This document shows positions 1 to 5,365 of a DNA stretch of 5,365 bases, one piece after another; the first letter of the stretch is position 1; every line of letters starts with the position of its first letter. Made by a program: the position numbers and the translations under genes. The stretch spans positions 1 to 5,365 of the forward strand of contig JANXLO010000025.1 in assembly GCA_025355115.1 (NCBI GenBank), written 5' to 3'. The stretch comes from Chthonomonadaceae bacterium. Lineage in GTDB: Bacteria; Armatimonadota; Chthonomonadetes; Chthonomonadales; Chthonomonadaceae. The notes under the pieces are model-generated. The model was not told where the DNA came from. It worked only from the letters and a program-made list of their open reading frames with translations, and made no database searches.

Positions 1-836
1 TGCGTGTAGTGCGCGTCAGCCTGCTCCCGGTCACCGAACTGAATCCAGGCCCTTGCCAGATCGCGGTGAGTCCCAGGGTTCTCCGGGTCTTTCACGAGCA
101 GAGTTTCGCAGCGCCGAATCGCAGCTCCAGGATCGGTTCTGTCGAGCAATGAGACGGCATCCGAAGTCAGATAGGCGCGGCGGGCGGCACTGTCAAGTCC
201 CAGCATCAGACCGCTTGCCAGCCCGAAGGCAAACCCCCCGATGTGCGCCCAATGCGCTGCCCCATCCACCGCGGCTCCGATGACCAGCGAGCGAGCGCCC
301 ATTCCCATCTCCACTGCCAAAAACAGCATGACTACCAGTGTTACCTGAGGCTGAAAAGGCAGTCCTACAAACGCCAGCCTCGCCCGATAGTAGCGTACAG
401 CATAGAGGCCGATGAGGCAGGCACAGGCGGCGGAGGCCCCCATGATCGGCTGCACTGCCTCGGCGGGAGCGAGCACTTTGAGGGCGAACAGCGTCTGGAA
501 TATTCCCCCAATCACGCCTCCGGCAACATAGAAGAGCAGAAAGCGTTTGCGCCCAATCGCCTCCTCGACTCCGGCGCCAAAGACCCAGAGATAGAGAATA
601 TTGATGACCAGATGCCCGAAGCCGTCGTGCAGGAAGAAATACGTGAAGAGATTGAGAGGTCGAAAGTGCGCAGGCACAAGGGCAAGGAGGGCTATGAAAG
701 AGCCATGACGCACAGGATGAGATAGATGATCGCCCGCCGTTTCCGCAATCGTGACTGCGGCGGTGAGCAGCAGCAACGCGACGGTGGCCGCAGGGAACCG
801 CGTCGGGCGGCGATCACTGGTATAGGGCAACAGCAC
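1..836 (-). CDS. Rhomboid family intramembrane serine protease with TPR-like C-terminal tail (3' end cut by window)
   Basis: This is an integral inner-membrane protease that cleaves transmembrane substrates within the bilayer. 278 codons are visible and the frame is still open at the left edge. All the hallmarks of the family are seen: the HxxxN motif at H75-N79 (GHLVIN), then LWVFGAGVEEAIG at 83-95, the catalytic serine in GAS at S135, and the catalytic histidine at H198 in AHIGGFAFG. Hydrophobic segments lie around 15-31, 45-55, 76-88, 100-118, 131-146, 163-178 and 197-214. After the membrane domain a soluble tail (about 220-278) has a TPR-like pattern (CETLLVKDPENPGTHRDLARAW), as in other rhomboid-TPR fusions. 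I chose the GTG at 836-834 because it gives the family-like start MLLPYTSDRRPTRF and has GGAG 10 bases upstream. An in-frame stop at 873-875 limits the N-terminus, leaving only a TTG at 866-864 as a longer choice. GC is about 63% in sampled lines, higher than the next two genes. The family call is firm; the substrate is unknown. Confidence 0.9.
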   Translation of the reverse strand, partial: MLLPYTSDRRPTRFPAATVALLLLTAAVTIAETAGDHLSHPVRHGSFIALLALVPAHFRPLNLFTYFFLHDGFGHLVINILYLWVFGAGVEEAIGRKRFLLFYVAGGVIGGIFQTLFALKVLAPAEAVQPIMGASAACACLIGLYAVRYYRARLAFVGLPFQPQVTLVVMLFLAVEMGMGARSLVIGAAVDGAAHWAHIGGFAFGLASGLMLGLDSAARRAYLTSDAVSLLDRTDPGAAIRRCETLLVKDPENPGTHRDLARAWIQFGDREQADAHYT

Positions 837-976
837 AGGCGACGAACTCCACAGCGCGCTCCACAAAGAGGACTACTGTTCAGATTGGTACGACTACACT
901 TTCCGGTGACAACTTGATTGTCTCCTTAGAGTGCTCGTTTGTCAGGCTGATCCGCGCCCGCACCGAACAAGGCATG
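837..976 (-). other. Intergenic gap between beta-barrel and rhomboid genes, with orphan Shine-Dalgarno
   Basis: This is a 140-base non-coding stretch in front of the rhomboid gene. A textbook ribosome site, AAGGAG at 927-922, lies 9 bases before a TTG at 912-910. That TTG opens only ten codons (MSPESVVVPI) before TGA at 882-880, and it is not in the rhomboid frame. The same area holds TTGTCA (a 5/6 match to a -35 box) at 912-907, but 17 bases further on is only ACCAAT, a poor -10. No hairpin followed by a T-run was seen that could terminate the beta-barrel transcript. The stretch may be a leader with a mini-ORF or a weak promoter, or chance. Confidence 0.35.
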
Positions 977-1792
977 TTAAAATCCTAACGGCACTCCTAC
1001 TCCGAAGAAAAACTTCATTCGACTGCTGCGCCCCCCGTTGACCAGTCCGACCGAGATGCCCAGGCCGCTTTTCGCATCATGGTACATAACACCGACGGAC
1101 GTTGCTGAGGAGCGATCAAACTTTAAGCGTGTGCTTGTCTCGCCAACCAAATTCCATTGACGACTCAGTGGAACCTGCGTGCCGACAAAACCGCCGAAAT
1201 CGTTTGCGCCGCCCTGTTGCTCTTTGGTGCGCCCCCATTTGGCTCCTAGATGAAGCGTAGCTAATGCCCGATCCCCCCGCAAAAATGAATGACTTGTCAC
1301 TGCCGCCGCAGAGGATTCCATATGGTCGTGGCCGACAAAGGATCCAGTGATCGCAAACGCCGGATGAGTAGCAGCATCGGGAAGCAATTGATATTTCAGG
1401 AAAGCGCCGAGGTGAGTATGTGTAGCTTCGTCACTGGCTTGATGGTGGACAGCAAGTGCACTGACCTGAAGTCTATCCGTGGGCGTGTACGTAAACGTCA
1501 CGGGATAGTAACTGTTATTCACTCCGCCAGCTTCATCCTGAGTAAAGCCGGCCGTGTAAGAACTGAACTTGTGCGCGGGTGGGACAAAAGCTGTTGGATG
1601 CACAAACAATCCGCCAGGTGAATAGATCGATTGCGCCTGAGCCGGAGAAATGGAAACTGCCGCCGTTGCCAATAATGCAGCAACCAGGTGCTTGAGGGTG
1701 GTACGTATAGCCTGTTTTGAAAAGCCAGAATGACTGAGATTTCCGCTGATAACCAGTGAGGAACGATCGAAACGCGAGTTTCGTGAATACAT
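977..1792 (-). CDS. Exported predicted outer-membrane beta-barrel protein, function unknown
   Basis: This 271-aa protein is not one I recognise as a named family. It has a hydrophobic signal segment at residues 36-49 followed by SPAQAQS, fitting signal peptidase I cleavage after A53. The mature part (about 218 aa) is rich in Gly, Ser, Thr and aromatics. It has alternating strand-like stretches such as YPVTFTYTPTDRLQVSALAV, AFLKYQLL, FAITGSFVG, LATLHLGAKWG, WNLVGETSTRLKF and GLGISVGLV, and it ends in GVGVPLGF. A terminal Phe is typical of BAM-inserted outer-membrane barrels. The ATG at 1792-1790 is chosen because GGAG lies 7 bases upstream. Longer in-frame starts (TTG at 1900, ATG at 1897 overlapping the previous stop) have no ribosome site and would bury the signal peptide. 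Even so, the n-region before the hydrophobic core is unusually long, about 34 residues. It follows the cyclase gene after a 104-base gap that contains a plausible promoter. GC is about 49%. A pore or surface-protein role is inference. Confidence 0.75.
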   Translation of the reverse strand: MYSRNSRFDRSSLVISGNLSHSGFSKQAIRTTLKHLVAALLATAAVSISPAQAQSIYSPGGLFVHPTAFVPPAHKFSSYTAGFTQDEAGGVNNSYYPVTFTYTPTDRLQVSALAVHHQASDEATHTHLGAFLKYQLLPDAATHPAFAITGSFVGHDHMESSAAAVTSHSFLRGDRALATLHLGAKWGRTKEQQGGANDFGGFVGTQVPLSRQWNLVGETSTRLKFDRSSATSVGVMYHDAKSGLGISVGLVNGGRSSRMKFFFGVGVPLGF

Positions 1793-1799
1793 ATTGAAT

Positions 1800-1803
1800 C
1801 TCC
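1800..1803 (-). promoter_or_regulatory. Ribosome binding site for the beta-barrel gene
   Basis: GGAG within CCGGAG lies 7 bases before the ATG at 1792-1790. It decides the start of the beta-barrel gene, since the longer in-frame candidates lack any such site. Confidence 0.65.
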
Positions 1804-1852
1804 GGTTGATAAGAACCCTATCCGCCATATATCGGCTGACGTGCTGCAATAA

Positions 1853-1881
1853 ATTGTATAGTGGAGGATTTTTTCGGTGAA
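1853..1881 (-). promoter_or_regulatory. Candidate sigma70-like promoter for the beta-barrel gene
   Basis: On the minus strand TTCACC (1881-1876, 4/6 match to the -35 consensus) is followed after exactly 17 bases by TACAAT (1858-1853, 5/6 match to the -10 consensus). Transcription would start near 1846 and leave a leader of about 50 bases before the ATG at 1792. This would let the beta-barrel gene be expressed independently of the cyclase gene. The match is by eye, and in a bacterium of unknown lineage the consensus may differ. Confidence 0.4.
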
Positions 1882-1896
1882 TGAGAGCAAAAACCA

Positions 1897-4650
1897 TCAA
1901 AAGTGAGAAAGCATATGTGTCAGCAGCACATCGATATTCATCGCCAACAACTGTTGACGCTTTACCGTGAGAAGCTCCTCAAGATTTCGCCCTTTGATCA
2001 TATCAGCTATGATGGTCAGGTCTTCCTGCTCCTCCGGGGAGATTGGGATATTAAGCAGCGTTCTCAGCCGAACTGCGCCAGCATATAGAAGCACTCCCTG
2101 CTCCATGTTGCCCTGTAAAAGATTACTGTGAGATTGCGTAATGAGGAGAATGGGCATCAGATCTCGGAAATTGATATCCATGCAACTGTTGAATGCCTCA
2201 CGTATCGACGCATCGACAGCTCCGTAGTTTCCGAGTCGGGAATCAGCTTTCGCGAGGTTGGCAAGAGCGCAGACGACTCCTATTCGGTGGTCTATCCCCC
2301 TGAAGCGCTCGAGGCTCTGTTCCGCCAGAGACTGCGCTTCCTGCCAGTTTGACTGACGCAGGGCCAGGTCGCTTTGACCACACAGCCAGGCTGCCATTCC
2401 CCTGGTATTTGATTGATGCTCATAAATCGATTTCGCTTCAGCAAATAGTTTCTGCGCTTCGCCGTGTTTCTCCTGCATGCTTTGCAGCATTCCCAGATTC
2501 ATAAGACAGTCCGCCAGGTCGGTTTCATTTTTCTGGCTGCGCAAAAGCTCAATCGCCTGTATGAACAGAGCTTCAGATCTTGGATATTCGCCTCGGGACT
2601 GGACAATCAGGGCGAGATTATTGGTGTAAGTTGCTTGGAGTTCTGTTGCTCCCACGGCTGCTGTCGTCTCGACGCTCTCCTGAGTGTATTTCTCTGCCGC
2701 ATTCAAATCGCCCAGGAGGTAGGCAAACCACCCCGCATCCTTCAAAACACGCGCTTTCAGTACCATATCGGCAAGTGCATCGATATGACTGACAACTCGC
2801 ATCAGATAGCCAGACGCTTCTCGAAACCAGCCTTTGCGGAACCAGAACAGCCTTAGGTCAACCGAAATAGATGCGGCGGCCTCTATCTTATCGGCTTTCC
2901 AAAGCCACTCGATCGTCGCACGGATGTTGTCCGCTTCCGACATCAGCCAGGGGAAGTCGCCCTCTTCAACTCCACCGCTCTTCTTCGATTTCTCCTCCAA
3001 AGCCTCGACATAGTACTGCGCATGACGCTCGACAAATGCTTCGGCATCCTGCATACCGGCCAGCTTTTCGCGACCATACTCTCGCAGCGTTTCGAGCAGG
3101 CGATACCGCGTTTCTTCATTATCAGTCTCACAGACTGCCAGGCTTTTGTCCGCGAGCGCAGTCAGCAGATCGAATACTTCCCAATCCTCGATTAAGTCTC
3201 CCGTGCAAATCGCCTCGGCCGCCGCAAGAGTCCACCCCCCTGAAAACACTGAGAGTCGTGCGAACAGTGCCTGTTCTTGTTCGTTAAGCAGATCATAAGA
3301 CCAGTCGATCAATGCGCGCAAAGTCTGCTGGCGCGGTAGCACATTGCGACTTCCACCGGTCAACAAACGAAATCTATTGTCCAGTCGTCCATTGATTTCC
3401 TCGACTGGAAGAGAACGCACCCTCGCCGCCGCTAACTCCAGAGCAAGCGGTATACCATCGAGGCGATGACATAACTGCGCGAGGGAAGCCGCATTCTGAT
3501 TGGTAACGGCGAAGTCAGGACGCACCAGACTTGCGCGATCAACAAAGAGTCGCACTGCATCGTACTGCGCGAGGCTATGTATCGAGTGGCGAGCTTTGGG
3601 ATCAGGAAGGGCAAGCGCATGAAGGGGATAGACCAATTCTCCAGTAATGTTCATGGCTTCGCGGCTGCTAGCGAGAATTGTCACATTCGGGCAGTTGCGC
3701 AACAGCGCATTCGCAATCTCCGCACAGGCAGCGATAAGATGCTCACAATTGTCGAGAATGAGCATCAGTCGACGGGGCTTCAAAGCTTTCGTGAGGGTTA
3801 GTAAAGTAGGCGAGTCGGGCGTCTCGCCAATGTTCAGGATACGGGCGACGGTCGAGGCAACCAGAGCAGGCTCTGTAAAACCTGCAAGTTCGATGAACCA
3901 AACCCCGTCAGGATATTCATCCAACATATCGGCAGCAATCTGAAGCGAGAGACGGCTCTTCCCGGTTCCCCCACTTGCAAGCAGTGTCAGAAGGCGGGTC
4001 GAAGTAAGCTTCTGCTTTACTTCGGACATCTCTTTTTCACGCCCAATGAAGGAGGTTACCTGCTGAGGCAGATTGTTGGGCAGTTCCGGGTTATTTAGCG
4101 AACGCAGAGGAGGAAATTGGGACGGTAGGTCGGGGTGCTGCACCTGATAGATCACTTCGGCGCGGATCAGGTCTTTCAGCCGATGGGGTCCCATGTCATG
4201 CAGTGAAACCTGTGGAGGCAGAGAATCCCGAACCAGCTCCTGCGTTGCCGCCGATACCAGAACCTGACTGCCGTGCCCGATGCTCATCAAGCGGGCGACA
4301 CGGTTTAGTGGTGGTCCGAAGTAGTCGTTATCCCTATGTTCAACAGATCCAGTATGGAGGCCCATGCGCACACGAAGCGTTACGGCCGGGTTCCAGTTCT
4401 CGGCGTGGAGCGCTTTCTGTGCATCCATCGCGGCAGAGATACCATCAGCAGCAGTGGCAAATGCGGCACAGAAGGCATCGCCGATTGTTTTAAAAACAAT
4501 GCCCTCATTGCTCTCAATTGCAGAACGCATGAGGACATCGTGTCTGGCGAGCGCGACACGCATCTCTTCGGGGTGGTTTTCCCACAGCGACGTGCTGCCC
4601 TGTATGTCCGAAAAAAGAAATGTTACGGTTCCGATAGGTAGACTCAACAA
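1897..4650 (-). CDS. Class III adenylate cyclase - STAND (NB-ARC-like) ATPase - TPR fusion protein
   Basis: This 917-aa cytosolic signalling protein joins three parts. Residues 5-170 are a class III cyclase domain: metal-binding D15 (FLFSDIQGST) and D58 (FKTIGDAF), ATP-selecting K54 and D109 (DYFG), and transition-state N116 and R120 (LNRVAR). All expected catalytic residues are present, so ATP to cAMP is the likely reaction. Residues 198-530 are an ATPase of the COG3903 type: FIGREKE at 201-207, Walker A ASGGTGKS at 225-232, Walker B LMLILDNCEH ending in D300, ASSRE near 327, the GIPLAL motif at 399-404, then a winged-helix-like part (TLRALIDWSYDLL). Residues about 565-860 are helical TPR-like repeats, for example GDLNAAEKYTQESVE, GEYPRSEALFIQAIELL and HGEAQKLFAEAKSIY. 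No LuxR helix-turn-helix follows, unlike some actinobacterial relatives. No membrane segment or signal peptide is seen. The start is TTG at 4650 or the adjacent TTG at 4647. The first in-frame ATG lies after D15, so a TTG start is needed. GC is about 49%, below the flanking genes. The sensed ligand is unknown. Confidence 0.93.
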   Translation of the reverse strand: MLSLPIGTVTFLFSDIQGSTSLWENHPEEMRVALARHDVLMRSAIESNEGIVFKTIGDAFCAAFATAADGISAAMDAQKALHAENWNPAVTLRVRMGLHTGSVEHRDNDYFGPPLNRVARLMSIGHGSQVLVSAATQELVRDSLPPQVSLHDMGPHRLKDLIRAEVIYQVQHPDLPSQFPPLRSLNNPELPNNLPQQVTSFIGREKEMSEVKQKLTSTRLLTLLASGGTGKSRLSLQIAADMLDEYPDGVWFIELAGFTEPALVASTVARILNIGETPDSPTLLTLTKALKPRRLMLILDNCEHLIAACAEIANALLRNCPNVTILASSREAMNITGELVYPLHALALPDPKARHSIHSLAQYDAVRLFVDRASLVRPDFAVTNQNAASLAQLCHRLDGIPLALELAAARVRSLPVEEINGRLDNRFRLLTGGSRNVLPRQQTLRALIDWSYDLLNEQEQALFARLSVFSGGWTLAAAEAICTGDLIEDWEVFDLLTALADKSLAVCETDNEETRYRLLETLREYGREKLAGMQDAEAFVERHAQYYVEALEEKSKKSGGVEEGDFPWLMSEADNIRATIEWLWKADKIEAAASISVDLRLFWFRKGWFREASGYLMRVVSHIDALADMVLKARVLKDAGWFAYLLGDLNAAEKYTQESVETTAAVGATELQATYTNNLALIVQSRGEYPRSEALFIQAIELLRSQKNETDLADCLMNLGMLQSMQEKHGEAQKLFAEAKSIYEHQSNTRGMAAWLCGQSDLALRQSNWQEAQSLAEQSLERFRGIDHRIGVVCALANLAKADSRLGNYGAVDASIREAFNSCMDINFRDLMPILLITQSHSNLLQGNMEQGVLLYAGAVRLRTLLNIPISPEEQEDLTIIADMIKGRNLEELLTVKRQQLLAMNIDVLLTHMLSHF

Positions 4651-4654
4651 CGCA

Positions 4655-4658
4655 CTCC
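4655..4658 (-). promoter_or_regulatory. Ribosome binding site before tandem TTG start codons of the cyclase gene
   Basis: GGAG (in ACGGAG) lies 4 bases before the TTG at 4650-4648 and 7 bases before the next TTG at 4647-4645. The spacing favours the second codon, which would give MSLPIGTVTFLFSDI. The difference is a single residue. Both are weak start codons, which suggests modest translation. Confidence 0.55.
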
Positions 4659-4661
4659 GTC

Positions 4662-4689
4662 TGAAATGGTAGTGAAGAAGTGCATTTCA
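4662..4689. repeat. Short inverted repeat in the leader of the cyclase gene
   Basis: TGAAATG (4662-4668) and CATTTCA (4683-4689) are perfect 7-base inverted arms separated by 14 bases, just upstream of the ribosome site of the cyclase gene. The arms are A/T-rich, so an RNA hairpin would be weak and there is no T-run to make it a terminator. It could be an operator with two half-sites about two helical turns apart, or chance. Confidence 0.3.
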
Positions 4690-4734
4690 CCGTTCTGAGA
4701 GGCTATTCCTTTAGTATGGACCAAAATAGTATCT

Positions 4735-5365
<631 letters not shown>

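Noticed and set aside
53..917. Three consecutive plus-strand ORFs (53-283, 243-725, 726-917)
   Set aside because: They lie antisense to the rhomboid gene, whose minus-strand frame carries all the catalytic motifs. Their proteins are Arg/Gln/His-rich with no recognisable domain.
1519..1890. Second minus-strand ORF of 123 aa overlapping the beta-barrel gene
   Set aside because: It is an out-of-frame shadow of the signal peptide region, with no ribosome site and an implausible composition.
1898..1900. TTG at 1900 or overlapping ATG at 1897-1895 as the start of the beta-barrel gene
   Set aside because: No Shine-Dalgarno precedes either, and the extra 35-36 residues would push the signal peptide even further inside. 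The ATG at 1792 has GGAG at 7 bases.

Overview
The window carries four genes, all on the minus strand, so they are transcribed from the right edge toward the left edge. In order of transcription they are: the 3' part of a MoxR-type AAA+ ATPase gene (cut by the right edge), a large fusion protein with an N-terminal class III nucleotide cyclase, a STAND-type ATPase module and a TPR-like C-terminus (917 aa), a small exported protein that looks like an outer-membrane beta-barrel (271 aa), and a rhomboid intramembrane serine protease with the beginning of a TPR tail (cut by the left edge). No RNA gene, mobile element, CRISPR array or long repeat was seen. All plus-strand ORFs are shadows of these genes.

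The organism is a bacterium with an outer membrane: the third protein has a signal peptide, alternating beta-strand patterns and a terminal Phe. Moderately high GC, cyclase-ATPase-TPR fusions, rhomboid-TPR proteins and MoxR together suggest a soil lineage such as Acidobacteriota. That placement is an inference from gene style, not from a marker gene.

Region by region: 1-836 is the rhomboid gene, with a GTG start and a weak ribosome site. 837-976 is a 140-base gap containing a strong Shine-Dalgarno that fits only a 10-codon mini-ORF. 977-1792 is the beta-barrel gene, with a good Shine-Dalgarno. 1793-1896 holds a plausible sigma70-like promoter for it. 1897-4650 is the cyclase-ATPase-TPR gene, starting at one of two tandem TTG codons. 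4651-4734 is a short gap with a small inverted repeat. 4735-5365 is the moxR fragment.

Hand counts on sampled 60-base lines give about 61-63% GC in the moxR and rhomboid genes but about 49% in the two middle genes. The cyclase-ATPase and beta-barrel genes may therefore be a later insertion between two older flanks. The most interesting protein is the cyclase fusion. It keeps the full set of class III catalytic residues expected for an ATP-using enzyme, has a STAND switch and TPR-like repeats, but lacks the LuxR DNA-binding domain found in some relatives. Nothing in the window proves a new system. The fusion architecture and its pairing with an outer-membrane protein are the parts worth following up.
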